DNA of 64,000 nucleotides from an uncultured Bacteroidota bacterium (GTDB taxonomy: Bacteria; Bacteroidota; Bacteroidia; Bacteroidales; F082): NCBI GenBank assembly GCA_903891085.1, contig CAITDJ010000091.1:1-64000 (forward strand), in the 5' to 3' direction. Below, piece after piece: positions 51,631 to 61,702 of the stretch. The position numbers were made by a program, and so were the translations under genes. Numbering within the stretch: position 1 is the stretch's first letter; each line of letters starts with the position of its first letter. The notes beneath the pieces are model-generated. The model was not told the DNA's origin. It did not search any database and was given only the letters and a program-made list of their open reading frames with translations.

Positions 51631-52407
51631 TTATCCGAATATTCCTTTTACACTTCCACCATCGTGGCTGAATGTTTGGCCAGTGACAAAGCGGGCTTGT
51701 TTGGAAAGCAACCAAACTGCAGGTTGTGCCATTTCAAAGGCTTCTCCCATCCTGCCAACCGGAATAGAATTTTCTATGCTACTTTTTGCTTCCTCAACCG
51801 ATATTTTTAACAAATCAGCTTTCTTCATAAACAAACGCTGCATCGCCGAAGTATTATGATATCCGGGTGCCATTACATTGAAAGTGATGTTTTCAGCGGC
51901 ATACTCCTGCGATAAACTCTTTGCAAAACCCACTATTGCCGGACGAAATGTATTGCTAAGAATCAGGTTTTCAACCGGTTGTTTCACCGATATACTTTCG
52001 ATAAAGAGGAATCTGCCATATTGTTGACGACGGAAAACAGGTAACAATAAGGAAGTAAAAGCAATTTTCCATTGCACCAGTAAATGATACGATTCGTCCC
52101 AATCGGCCTGGGTGAGTTCGTTCATTTTTTTTGCTGGTGGACCACCGGCATTAATCAAAACACCAGATAAATACTTTCCGTCAATAAACTGAATAACTTC
52201 TTGTTGGATAATTGATTGTGTGATATCACCGACAATATAGTTTAACTGATTATTCCACTGATTCTTGAATTCGGCAAGTACCTTTTCGGTTCGTGCTACG
52301 GCAAGCACCTGCGCTCCTTCGTTGAGAAGCAATTCGGCTATGGCACGTCCGAAACCCGAACCTGCGCCAGTTACAATGAAAAATGATTCTTTAAGTTGCA
52401 AATCCAT
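51631..52407 (-). CDS. SDR family oxidoreductase
   Basis: A 258-residue short-chain dehydrogenase. The start MDLQLKES at 52407 is preferred; the frame extends upstream to 52437 but that lies within the promoter. NAD(P) loop IVTGAGSGFGRAIAEL; INAGGPPA (near 88) replaces NAG, and the catalytic region is ESISVKQPVENLILSNTFR, where the usual YxxxK Tyr is Asn (N-T-F-R), so the activity is uncertain. GSVKGIFG ends the protein. Convergent with the glutathione peroxidase gene, 18 bp apart. Confidence 0.8.
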   Translation of the reverse strand: MDLQLKESFFIVTGAGSGFGRAIAELLLNEGAQVLAVARTEKVLAEFKNQWNNQLNYIVGDITQSIIQQEVIQFIDGKYLSGVLINAGGPPAKKMNELTQADWDESYHLLVQWKIAFTSLLLPVFRRQQYGRFLFIESISVKQPVENLILSNTFRPAIVGFAKSLSQEYAAENITFNVMAPGYHNTSAMQRLFMKKADLLKISVEEAKSSIENSIPVGRMGEAFEMAQPAVWLLSKQARFVTGQTFSHDGGSVKGIFG

Positions 52408-52424
52408 GTGTTTGATTTTTACGT

Positions 52425-52432
52425 CAAAAATA
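52425..52432 (-). promoter_or_regulatory. -7 box for the SDR gene
   Basis: Minus-strand TATTTTTG fits TAnnTTTG, 17 bp before the ATG at 52407. It makes the longer frame from 52437 unlikely. Confidence 0.5.
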
Positions 52433-52535
52433 GTCAATTGAAAATTAATAGATCTGAATATGATGCATTTCTCTCAACCCATGATTTGATGCTGCTTAAA
52501 TCCGTAATTTCGCATGGAAATACAGTCAGAAAAAG

Positions 52536-53456
52536 ATGACAGCAATACAACGAAAAGCAATCATAACAGGTTCACTTGCCATTGGCATTTCAGCGGTTTT
52601 GTGGGGTTTTGATGGCGCGGTCCTTACTCCGCGCTTATATAACCTCGATGTGATATTTGTAGTATTTATTGTGCATCTTCTCCCCTTTCTTGTTATGAAT
52701 ATTTTCATGTTTCGGGAGTACCGGAAAATTCTTTCGATGGAACGAAAGGATATCATTATCTTTTTGTTAATCAGTTTATTTGGTGGTGCAATTGGTACGT
52801 TGGCAATTGTAAAAGCCTTGTTCCTGATGGATTTCAACCACCTTTCCGTAGTGATTCTGCTTCAAAAGCTACAGCCTGTTTTTGCTATTCTGCTCGCAAC
52901 AACCTTTTTACACGAAAAACTCAGAAAAAACTTTTTCTATTGGGCTGGTTTGGCAGTAGTTGGAGGGTATTTCCTCACTTTTGGTTTTGCTCTTCCAAAT
53001 ATGCAAACCGATGAAAAAACGGTGTATGCTTCGCTATTGGCGTTGTTAGCTACCTTATCATTCAGCAGTTCCACGGTTCTGTCAAAAAAGATTTTAGGCA
53101 CGTATAAATTCACGACTTCGACCTTTTTCCGTTATGGGTTTACTTCATTTATTATGCTGTTATTCATGCTGATAGCCGGTGATTTTTCGCAATTCGGAAC
53201 GACAACAACCGAAAACTGGATGTATATCTTCATTATTGGCGCTACCACTGGTTCGGGTGCTATTTTCCTCTATTATTATGGACTCAGAAAAGTGAAAGCG
53301 AGTCTTGCCACTATCAGTGAGTTGATGTTTCCGTTATCAGCAGTTGTTTTCGATTATTTTGTAAATGGTAGTCTGTTCTCACCTGTTCAGTGGGTCGCTG
53401 CCGGGGTGATGATATTTGCGATTCTAAAACTCACGGCAAGTGATAATAAAAGTTGA
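52536..53456 (+). CDS. EamA/DMT family transporter
   Basis: A 306-residue membrane protein with ten helices in two repeats. Features include GISAVLWGFDGAVLTPRLY at the start, a FGGAIGTLAIVKALF helix, LQKLQPVFAILLATTFLHE closing the first repeat, and SELMFPLSAVVFDYFVNG near the end of the second. Substrate unknown. It begins the rightmost long plus-strand run of genes, divergent from the SDR gene, and is followed by a small DUF2007 gene at 51 bp. A near-match to the -7 box (TAATTTCG, 52505) lies upstream. Confidence 0.88.
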   Translation: MTAIQRKAIITGSLAIGISAVLWGFDGAVLTPRLYNLDVIFVVFIVHLLPFLVMNIFMFREYRKILSMERKDIIIFLLISLFGGAIGTLAIVKALFLMDFNHLSVVILLQKLQPVFAILLATTFLHEKLRKNFFYWAGLAVVGGYFLTFGFALPNMQTDEKTVYASLLALLATLSFSSSTVLSKKILGTYKFTTSTFFRYGFTSFIMLLFMLIAGDFSQFGTTTTENWMYIFIIGATTGSGAIFLYYYGLRKVKASLATISELMFPLSAVVFDYFVNGSLFSPVQWVAAGVMIFAILKLTASDNKS

Positions 53457-53507
53457 TTTACTTGAAGAAAAGTGCTAATTTAGAACTGATTATTAAATAA
53501 TAGCATT

Positions 53508-53735
53508 ATGGAAGATGTAAAATTAGTGTTTACCGGTTCGGCAATCGAAGCAAGTTTCATCGCTGAAATTCTTGATGAAAATGGAATTTCTTTTATTTTC
53601 CGTGATACATTGGACGAAAGTATCATTGCCGGTTGGGCATCGGGATCACCCGAAGATTCAGGACTTATTTACGTTGAAGGTGAAGATTTTGAAAAAGCAA
53701 AAGAAGTTATTACTAACTATTTATCAACAAGATAA
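53508..53735 (+). CDS. DUF2007 small protein
   Basis: A 75-residue soluble protein fitting DUF2007 (putative signal-transducing proteins, ferredoxin-like fold): VFTGSAIEASFIAEILDENGI and IYVEGEDFEKAKEVI are the typical start and end. Members are often fused to other domains; this copy is stand-alone. It has no metal or catalytic motif. It follows the EamA gene by 51 bp and precedes the CAP-SPOR gene by about 118 bp. Confidence 0.75.
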   Translation: MEDVKLVFTGSAIEASFIAEILDENGISFIFRDTLDESIIAGWASGSPEDSGLIYVEGEDFEKAKEVITNYLSTR

Positions 53736-53825
53736 AGCTTTTATCGAAGCATTGAGTGATACTTTTTACGAATTTCGTTTATTAATTTACCGGAACAAAG
53801 CTGCATTCTCAAAACAATGAAAAAC

Positions 53826-53833
53826 TATCTTTG
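53826..53833 (+). promoter_or_regulatory. -7 box for the CAP-SPOR gene
   Basis: TATCTTTG fits TAnnTTTG. The GTG at 53833 is the last base of this box, so the true start is the ATG at 53854. Confidence 0.55.
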
Positions 53834-53853
53834 TGCCTGTTAATCCTGTAAAG

Positions 53854-54717
53854 ATGTTGATACTAAGAAAATATTTCCTGCTATTTATTCTCACAATTTT
53901 TGCCTTTTCATCGTTGAAAGTCCATGCACAGAAAAAGATGGATGACGATATGTGTGTCAACCGGAATGAATTGCGATTGGCCGAACTCATCAATAGCTTC
54001 CGGATTCAAAACAAACTACCTGAGATTCCATTATCCAAGTCATTGTTTGTAGTAGCGAAAACCCATGTGAATGACCTTCAAATTAACCGGCCTGATACAA
54101 GTATATGTAATACTGCAAGTTGGTCGGATAAGGGAAAATGGAGCTCCTGTTGTTTCAATAAATATGTGTTAAAGACAGAATGTATGTGGGATAAGCCAAA
54201 GGAGTTGACCCCGTATAAATTTAAAGGATATGAAATCAGTTATTTTGAAGAAGGAATTGTAAATGAAGACAGTTTATTCAGGCTTTGGTCTGCCACCGCC
54301 GAAGTAAGTGATATGTTGTTATGCAAAGGAATACATTCAGATAAGAAATGGCTGGCAATTGGCGTGGGAATCAGTGATAATTACGCATGTATCTGGCTCG
54401 GTCAGCGACCCGATCCGCAAGGGAAACCAACCGTTTGCAAAAATGATAAACAAGCCGTTTCTTCATCTGTAGCATCGCAACAACCGGATGGAAAAACCGG
54501 AAAATATTACCTGATCTACGGTAGTTTCAGCCGACAGCCTGATGCTGAAGAAGAAGTAAAAAAATATAAACTAGCTGGTCTTAAAAATGCTCAGATTGTT
54601 TTAAATGGCGATAAAATCCGTGTGGCCCTGGGCGTTTACGATAGCATAAAAGAAGCCATGGCAGCCAAAGACAAATACAAAGACAAATATAAAGACGCCT
54701 GGATATTAAAGAATTGA
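53854..54717 (+). CDS. exported CAP-domain protein with SPOR domain
   Basis: A 287-residue protein: signal peptide (1-26), a cysteine-rich CAP/SCP domain (about 30-170; LRLAELINSFRIQNKLPEI, then AKTHVNDLQ and SDKGKWSSCC), a linker, and a C-terminal SPOR domain (about 205-285; YYLIYGSFSRQPDAEEEV and AQIVLNGDKIRVALGVYDS). SPOR domains bind denuded septal peptidoglycan, so division-site localisation is likely, but the CAP role is unknown. Start is set by the -7 box at 53826. It ends 62 bp before the photolyase start. Confidence 0.82.
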   Translation: MLILRKYFLLFILTIFAFSSLKVHAQKKMDDDMCVNRNELRLAELINSFRIQNKLPEIPLSKSLFVVAKTHVNDLQINRPDTSICNTASWSDKGKWSSCCFNKYVLKTECMWDKPKELTPYKFKGYEISYFEEGIVNEDSLFRLWSATAEVSDMLLCKGIHSDKKWLAIGVGISDNYACIWLGQRPDPQGKPTVCKNDKQAVSSSVASQQPDGKTGKYYLIYGSFSRQPDAEEEVKKYKLAGLKNAQIVLNGDKIRVALGVYDSIKEAMAAKDKYKDKYKDAWILKN

Positions 54718-54779
54718 ACCAACAAACTGTCGACGCTGTATTTGGCAATTCGATGGTTGGATGAATGGGCCAAATAGCA

Positions 54780-56090
54780 ATGAAAGATTTCGTAACAATT
54801 TTCTGGTTCAGACGCGATTTGCGTTTGCATGATAATGCCGGCCTTTATCATGCGCTGTCTTCGGGTAAACCTGTGATTCCGCTGTTTATTTTCGATACCA
54901 ATATTCTAGGTAAACTTGAAAATAAAGCTGATATACGGGTACAATTCATCCATGATACATTATTGAGTTTGAATAAACAACTGAACGAGTTGAATAGCAG
55001 TTTATTCGTTAAGTTTGGTAAGCCTGTTGATATTTTTACATCACTTATCGCGGAATTCAACATTGAAAAAGTTATTATTAATGAGGATTATGAACCGTAT
55101 GGTTTACAACGCGACAATTCAGTGAAACTTCTTCTATATCAACACAATATTATGTTTGAGACTTTCGCGGACCACACAATTTTTGGTCCGGATGAAGTGC
55201 TAAAAGCAGATGGATCGCCTTATACTGTTTTCACACCCTATAGCCGTCGCTGGAAAGAAGCCTATGCAGCTAAACAGAGTATTCATTATGATTCTGAAAC
55301 GCTGCTGGCAAATTTTGTCAGCATCAGCAATACCATTCCTTCAATGGAAGAAATTGGCTTTCAAGAGACGAAGTATCCTATTGCCGGACCTGTCCTGGCA
55401 GCCAATTGCATCATAAAATATAATGAAACGAGAGACTTTCCGGGTAAGGATTCCACAACAAGAAATGGCATTCACCTGCGTTTTGGCACTGTCAGTGCAC
55501 GGAAATTGGTAAAAATAGCACGAAACACGAACGAAACTTATCTGAATGAATTGATATGGCGTGAGTTTTTCATGCAGATTATATTTCATTTTCCGCATGT
55601 TGAAAATGAGTGTTTCCATAAAAAATATAATGGGTTACCCTGGCGGAATAATGAGAGAGAGTTTGCTGCCTGGTGTGCCGGCCAAACTGGCTATCCGTTG
55701 GTTGATGCGGGCATGCGGGAGCTAAACGAAACAGGATTTATGCATAATCGTGTGCGCATGATAACCGCTGGTTTTCTGACAAAACATTTGCTTATTGACT
55801 GGCGTTGGGGAGAATCCTATTTTGCTTCACATCTAGTTGATTTCGAATTGTCCTCAAACAATGGTAACTGGCAATGGGCTGCCGGTTGTGGTTGCGACGC
55901 AGCACCCTATTTCAGGGTTTTTAGTCCAACCGAGCAACAGCGAAAGTTCGACGCTGAACTGTATTACTGCAAGAAATGGATTCCTGAATTAATGACTTCT
56001 GAATATCCATTACCCATTGTCGATCACGTATTTGCCCGTAACAGAGCCATTTCAACTTATAAAGAACATTTGAAAACATTTGCTTTTTGA
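54780..56090 (+). CDS. phrB: deoxyribodipyrimidine photolyase (class I, CPD type)
   Basis: A 436-residue FAD enzyme that repairs UV pyrimidine dimers using light. N-terminal FWFRRDLRLHDN starts the antenna domain; the FAD domain includes FRFGTVSARK-like LRFGTVSARK, NELIWREFFMQI, YPLVDAGMRELNETGFMHNR and WQWAAGCGCDAAPYFRVFSP. Start ATG 54780 (MKDFVTIFWFRR) fits homologues; an ATG five codons upstream is equal. Photolyases are close to cryptochromes, but the conserved substrate cleft residues here favour repair. Its neighbours are CAP-SPOR and alpha-2-macroglobulin genes. Confidence 0.9.
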   Translation: MKDFVTIFWFRRDLRLHDNAGLYHALSSGKPVIPLFIFDTNILGKLENKADIRVQFIHDTLLSLNKQLNELNSSLFVKFGKPVDIFTSLIAEFNIEKVIINEDYEPYGLQRDNSVKLLLYQHNIMFETFADHTIFGPDEVLKADGSPYTVFTPYSRRWKEAYAAKQSIHYDSETLLANFVSISNTIPSMEEIGFQETKYPIAGPVLAANCIIKYNETRDFPGKDSTTRNGIHLRFGTVSARKLVKIARNTNETYLNELIWREFFMQIIFHFPHVENECFHKKYNGLPWRNNEREFAAWCAGQTGYPLVDAGMRELNETGFMHNRVRMITAGFLTKHLLIDWRWGESYFASHLVDFELSSNNGNWQWAAGCGCDAAPYFRVFSPTEQQRKFDAELYYCKKWIPELMTSEYPLPIVDHVFARNRAISTYKEHLKTFAF

Positions 56091-56152
56091 TCACACAAAC
56101 TTTCTTAATGCGAATGCTTAATTCGTAAATTTGAATTCTAATTTTTTTCCGA

Positions 56153-59100
56153 ATGAAAAACAAAAAACAACTCATTATTGCCTTTGCAGTAATCGCCATG
56201 CTGTTGGCCGGTTATTTTCTTTTTTTTAATAAAAAACCAGCGCATATTCCGTTCAATCAGGCTTTTACTCCTTTTATAACTGCCTTCACTTCAGGCAATA
56301 TTTCAAAAGAAAGCCCAATTCGGATTCAACTTGCACAGGAACTTTCAAAAGAAGAGTTGGTAAAACTTGAAGGGATCCGGCTTTTCGAATTTTCCCCTGA
56401 CATAAAGGGTAAAACTGTTTGGCAGGATGGATCTACCGTCGATTTTATTCCTGAAGTTCCGCTCCCATCGGGACAATTATTTGAAGCTGAGTTTGCCCTC
56501 TGGAAAACAATCAAGGTTGCCGATGCCCTGAAATCATTTACCTTCAGTTTTCATGTTATTCATCAGTCCTTTGATGTGGTGGTCGATGGTTTGAAATCGG
56601 TTGATAAAATGAAACCTGAAAGGCAGCGGTTGCATGGAGCAATTGTTACAGCCGATGTTGAAGATCCGGAGGCTGTTAAAAAAGTATTGGAAGCCACACA
56701 AGACAATCATACACTCCCGATTGCCTGGGAATACGATGGTGAAAGGAAAAGATTCAGCTTCGTTGTCGATAGCATCGTTCGGGGTGATAAGGCTTCAGTG
56801 GTGAAGCTGGCCTGGAATGGCAAGGACATCAACATGGTTGTAAAAAGCAGTCAGGAAGTGCCAGTACCGGCCCTGAGTGAATTTATTCTCGTACACAAAA
56901 AAGTTTTTTACAATCCCGATCAGTATTTGTTACTGCAATTTTCGAGTCCGCTTCTCGAAAACCAGAACCTGGATGGGTTGATACGCATTGGACAGGTAAC
57001 AAATTTGAAATTTGTGATACTCGATAATGAAATCAGGGTATACGCGCCACAGCGCCTTGCCGGTGATCAGGAAGTGTTTGTTGATATGGGAATTCAAAAC
57101 AGCGCGAAAGGAAAACTTAAAGAAACGATTCAGTTTGTCACGACGTTTGAAGAGTTGTTGCCTGCTGTCAGACTCACAAACAATGGTGTCATTTTACCCA
57201 ATACCGGAAAACTTGCATTTCCATTTGAATCGGTCAACCTGCGCGCTGTGGATGTGAAAGTGATTAAAATTTATGAAAACAATATCAAACAATTCCTACA
57301 AGTCAATTCCCTTGATGGCAATTACGAACTCAGGCGGGTGGGTAAAGTTGTAGCCAGAAAAACAATTGCCCTGGATGAAGATAAGTTGCTCGATTTGAAT
57401 AAATGGAATCGCTTTTCTCTCGATCTGAATGATCTGATCAAGGCCGAACCCGGAGCAATTTATCAGATTACCCTCGGATTCAAACTTGATTACTCCTTAT
57501 ACACCTGTAATGCAGCCGCAGCAACAACGATTGACGGGGCAGATGAATCGGATGAAGAATACTATTATTATGAAGATTATTCGGGTGAAGAATACAGTGA
57601 CGATTTTGATACCTATTACTATCCAAGGGGATATCGCTGGAATCAAAGGGATAATCCATGTCATAATTCCTATTATACAAGCGATCGTTGGGTAACGCGG
57701 AATATTTTGGCTTCGGATCTCGGACTGATTGCCAAAAAAGGAACAGGTGACAATATGCTTTTTGTGGTAAACAATCTGAAAACCACAAAACCGGTGGCTG
57801 ATGTTTCACTTCAAATATATGATTATCAGCAGCAATTGATTGCCGAAGGAAAAACCAACAGTGAGGGGATCGCCTATATCAGCGTAAAAAGTACCCCATA
57901 TCTGCTCATTGCATCTGATGGTTCCCAAAAAGGTTATCTCCGTTTGGATGATGGCTCATCCCTTTCACTGAGTAAATTTGATATTTCGGGTGAAAATACG
58001 CAGGAGGGTATCAAAGGGTTTATTTATGGGGAACGGGGCGTATGGCGGCCTGGCGATACCTTGTATCTGAAGTTTATGCTGGAAGACAGATTGAAAACTA
58101 TTCCGTTGAATCATCCCGTTTCGTTTGAATTGTTCAACCCGTTCGGGCAACTGATCCGAAAAATAATCAGAACCGAATCGGTGAATGGGATCTATGATTT
58201 TCAAACAAGCACAGATGCTGATGCACCAACAGGTGTGTGGAATGTAAAAGTAAAAGTCGGAGGTGCGACTTTCCAGAAGAGTATCAGTATCGAAACCATT
58301 ATGCCCAATCGATTGAAACTGAACCTCGATTTTGGAGGCGCAATCTATAAAAACAAGACAGTTACCGGAGTATTACAGGCTAACTGGCTGCATGGCGCAG
58401 TAGCTAAAAATCTTAAAGCGACTATCGAAGCAACCCTGACAGGAGCCAACACCGTTTTTAAAAAATTCCCTGCTTACAGTTTTGATGATCCTGCCAGAAG
58501 ATTTGAAAGTGAGAAGAAGATTATTTTTGATGGTGAAATAGATGAAAACGGAAAAGCAACAATTTCGCCTGAATTTACGACTGACAATGCTCCGGGTATG
58601 TTGAATGCCGTCTTTGTTACCCGGGTTTTCGAACCGGGCGGCAACTTCAGTATCGATAAGTTCAGCATTCCATATTACCCCTTTACAACATTCATCGGAA
58701 TGCAACTATTTGAGAATGAAAAATCTAACTCGACTATATTCACCAATACTGATCACAACATCAAAATTGTTGCCGTCGATCAGCAAGGAATTCTTACTAA
58801 TAAATGTAAATCGGTTGAGGTTCAAATCTATAAGGTTGAATGGCGCTGGTGGTGGGATCGCTCGGATGAAAATCTGACCAATTACAACACTTCGAGTTAT
58901 CATAAACCCATCAAATGGGAAAAGATTTCACTGACGAACGGACAGGGTGAATACAAGCTGAAAATCAATTATCCTGAATGGGGACGATTTCTGATCCGGA
59001 TTATTGATGAAGTGGGCGGACATAGTACCGGACAATCTTTTTATGTGGATTGGGGAGGCGAATATGCCCATAATTCGAAGGATCAGCCCGGAGGTGCCAC

Positions 59101-61702
59101 CATGCTGAGTTTTGCCTCGGATAAAACCAATTATACCGTTGGTGAAAAAATTACGCTTACCATTCCAACAGGAAATGAAGGCTGTGCATTGGTGAGTATT
59201 GAAAACGGCTCCCGTGTGTTGCAGACAAACTGGGTGGATGTGAATCCCGGACAAACACAGTTTTCCTTTAAAGCAACGCAGGAAATGACGCCGAATGTTT
59301 TTGTTCATGTCACCCTGCTTCAGCCACATGCACAAACGATGAATGACCTTCCCATTCGCATGTACGGTATCATTCCGCTAATGATAGAAGATCCTGACAC
59401 AAAATTGCAGCCTGTAATTAGTATGAAAGACGTGCTGCGTCCTGAAGAAAAATCGAAAATCACTGTTTCAGAGAAAGCAGGCAAAGAAATGACATATACA
59501 ATCGCCATTGTTGATGATGGTCTGCTCGATCTGACACGATTTAAAACGCCCGATCCGTGGACAAAATTCAACGCCAAAGAAGCACTTGGGGTGAAAAGCT
59601 GGGATCTGTATGACAATGTTATTGGCGCCTGGAGCGCGCAACTGGAGCGGATGTTCAGTATTGGAGGTGATGATTTTAACAGACCAAAAGATGATAAAAA
59701 GGCAAAGCGTTTTAAACCGGTCGTCATCTCACTGGGACCATTCTACTTGAAAAAAGGAGAAAAGCAAACCCATGAATTCAAGATGCCTCAATATGTTGGC
59801 TCGGTGCGTGCCATGGTAGTGTGTGCTTTTGAAGGGGCCTATGGTTCAGCCGAAAAAACAATACCTGTCCGCAAACCCCTTATGTTGCTGGCAACCTTAC
59901 CGCGTGTTATCGGTCCGGGCGAAATAGTAAGTTTACCGGTGAATGTATTTGCCATGGAAAAGAATGTCAGTGAAGTTTCGGTGGAAGTACAGGCCGATAC
60001 ATCGTTTATAGTGGAAGGGGAAAAACTAAAGAGTCTGAAATTCACCGAAATTGGAGATAAATTGGTCAATTTCAACCTAAAAGTTAAACCGGTATTGGGT
60101 GTTGGTCATGTAAAAATTATCGCAAAAAGTGGAAACGAAACGGCTGATTATTCGGTAGAGATTGATATACGCAATCCGAATCCTTATATCACCGATGTGA
60201 TAGATACTGTCATCCAGGCAGGTCAAAAGATGACAATTCCATACAAACCACTGGGTATGCCGGGTACAAATACTGGCATTCTTGAAGTTTCTTCCTTCCC
60301 TCCTATCAATCTTGGCAAACGGCTCGATTATCTGATTCATTATCCGTATGGTTGCGTCGAACAGACTACATCAGCAGTGTTTCCACAACTTTTCATTTCG
60401 AAATTTGTTGATCTTTCACCTGAACAGAAATCTGAAGTGGAAAATAATATTAAAACTGGTATTCAACGGTTATCCACCTTTCAGATACCTGATGGCGGCA
60501 TGGCCTATTGGCCTGGCACTTCACAATCCGATGACTGGTCAAGCTCATATGCCGGTCATTTTATGATTGAGGCACAAATGATGGGATACAATCTTCCTCC
60601 GGCCTTTTTGGAGCAATGGAAAAGATTCCAGCGATCGAGGGCCACAAACTGGACGCTTGGTGCCTATGAACGATCGACCCTGATGCAGGCGTATCGCCTG
60701 TTTACACTTGCCCTGGCAAAATCACCTGAGTTGGGCGCCATGAACCGATTGCGTGAACAAACGAATCTACCTGTTGAATCCCTGTGGTGTCTTGCAGCTG
60801 CCTATCAGTTGTCCGGACAATCAGAAGTTGCCAAAGCCCTGACTTCGAAAATTGGAACTACGGTAACGAAATACACCGAATCGGGTTCATCCTATGGCTC
60901 TGATTTGCGCGATAAGGCTATGATGCTGGAGGCATTGACGTTGATCGGAGATCAATCAAAAGCGGCCCCATTGATGAAGGAAATTGCAGGACGTTTGAGC
61001 AGTTATGAATGGATGGGTACACAAACTACCGCCTATTGTCTAGTAGCGGTCGCCAAATTCATTGATAAAAATGGTGTTTCTGACAAACTGAATTTCACTT
61101 ACAACATCAATAAAAATTCAAAAGAAGTGAATACAGTTTCTCCATTCTCACAAACTAATATACCCATTGAAAACGCCGAAAATGGTAAAGTTGAGATTAC
61201 AAATAAAAGCAAGGGTATGTTGTTTACACGGGTTATTATTACCGGACAACCCGAAAGCGGTGAAAGTAAAGGAAGTAAGGAGAATGGCCTGAAAATCAGC
61301 TTGACTTATAAAACATTGGAAGGGAAGGATATAGATATTAGTAAATTAAGACAGGGAACTGATTTTATGGCTGAGGTAACTGTAACCAATCCCGGATTCA
61401 GAGGTAATTATGAACAAATGGCGCTATCACAGGTTTTCCCTTCGGGTTGGGAAATTCACAATACCCGTTTGTTTGGAACAGAAGGCGCACTGAAAGCATC
61501 TCCGTTTACTCATCAGGATATTCGTGATGACAGGGTATATACCTATTTCAACATCAATAAAAACCAGTCGTTGACCTACTATGTCCTGCTGAATGCCAGT
61601 TACACCGGAAGGTATTTTTTACCATCGACTAACTGTGAGGCCATGTATGACGCAACGATCAATGCGCGTGTGCCGGGTAAATGGGTGGAAGTAACAGAAT
61701 GA
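56153..61702 (+). CDS. bacterial alpha-2-macroglobulin (thioester type)
   Basis: An 1849-residue protease-trapping protein. One N-terminal membrane anchor (about 7-25) is present; no lipobox Cys. It has a chain of MG/Ig-like domains, WRWWWDRSD around 900, and an alpha-helical toroid C-terminal third with thioester motif YGCVEQT (C1401-V-E-Q1404). Bacterial homologues bind attacking proteases covalently in the periplasm. A Tyr/Asp/Glu-rich insert (about 463-496) sits in an MG domain. The next gene, pbpC, overlaps by 4 bp; this pairing is widespread and is thought to couple protease defence to cell-wall repair. Confidence 0.92.
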   Translation: MKNKKQLIIAFAVIAMLLAGYFLFFNKKPAHIPFNQAFTPFITAFTSGNISKESPIRIQLAQELSKEELVKLEGIRLFEFSPDIKGKTVWQDGSTVDFIPEVPLPSGQLFEAEFALWKTIKVADALKSFTFSFHVIHQSFDVVVDGLKSVDKMKPERQRLHGAIVTADVEDPEAVKKVLEATQDNHTLPIAWEYDGERKRFSFVVDSIVRGDKASVVKLAWNGKDINMVVKSSQEVPVPALSEFILVHKKVFYNPDQYLLLQFSSPLLENQNLDGLIRIGQVTNLKFVILDNEIRVYAPQRLAGDQEVFVDMGIQNSAKGKLKETIQFVTTFEELLPAVRLTNNGVILPNTGKLAFPFESVNLRAVDVKVIKIYENNIKQFLQVNSLDGNYELRRVGKVVARKTIALDEDKLLDLNKWNRFSLDLNDLIKAEPGAIYQITLGFKLDYSLYTCNAAAATTIDGADESDEEYYYYEDYSGEEYSDDFDTYYYPRGYRWNQRDNPCHNSYYTSDRWVTRNILASDLGLIAKKGTGDNMLFVVNNLKTTKPVADVSLQIYDYQQQLIAEGKTNSEGIAYISVKSTPYLLIASDGSQKGYLRLDDGSSLSLSKFDISGENTQEGIKGFIYGERGVWRPGDTLYLKFMLEDRLKTIPLNHPVSFELFNPFGQLIRKIIRTESVNGIYDFQTSTDADAPTGVWNVKVKVGGATFQKSISIETIMPNRLKLNLDFGGAIYKNKTVTGVLQANWLHGAVAKNLKATIEATLTGANTVFKKFPAYSFDDPARRFESEKKIIFDGEIDENGKATISPEFTTDNAPGMLNAVFVTRVFEPGGNFSIDKFSIPYYPFTTFIGMQLFENEKSNSTIFTNTDHNIKIVAVDQQGILTNKCKSVEVQIYKVEWRWWWDRSDENLTNYNTSSYHKPIKWEKISLTNGQGEYKLKINYPEWGRFLIRIIDEVGGHSTGQSFYVDWGGEYAHNSKDQPGGATMLSFASDKTNYTVGEKITLTIPTGNEGCALVSIENGSRVLQTNWVDVNPGQTQFSFKATQEMTPNVFVHVTLLQPHAQTMNDLPIRMYGIIPLMIEDPDTKLQPVISMKDVLRPEEKSKITVSEKAGKEMTYTIAIVDDGLLDLTRFKTPDPWTKFNAKEALGVKSWDLYDNVIGAWSAQLERMFSIGGDDFNRPKDDKKAKRFKPVVISLGPFYLKKGEKQTHEFKMPQYVGSVRAMVVCAFEGAYGSAEKTIPVRKPLMLLATLPRVIGPGEIVSLPVNVFAMEKNVSEVSVEVQADTSFIVEGEKLKSLKFTEIGDKLVNFNLKVKPVLGVGHVKIIAKSGNETADYSVEIDIRNPNPYITDVIDTVIQAGQKMTIPYKPLGMPGTNTGILEVSSFPPINLGKRLDYLIHYPYGCVEQTTSAVFPQLFISKFVDLSPEQKSEVENNIKTGIQRLSTFQIPDGGMAYWPGTSQSDDWSSSYAGHFMIEAQMMGYNLPPAFLEQWKRFQRSRATNWTLGAYERSTLMQAYRLFTLALAKSPELGAMNRLREQTNLPVESLWCLAAAYQLSGQSEVAKALTSKIGTTVTKYTESGSSYGSDLRDKAMMLEALTLIGDQSKAAPLMKEIAGRLSSYEWMGTQTTAYCLVAVAKFIDKNGVSDKLNFTYNINKNSKEVNTVSPFSQTNIPIENAENGKVEITNKSKGMLFTRVIITGQPESGESKGSKENGLKISLTYKTLEGKDIDISKLRQGTDFMAEVTVTNPGFRGNYEQMALSQVFPSGWEIHNTRLFGTEGALKASPFTHQDIRDDRVYTYFNINKNQSLTYYVLLNASYTGRYFLPSTNCEAMYDATINARVPGKWVEVTE

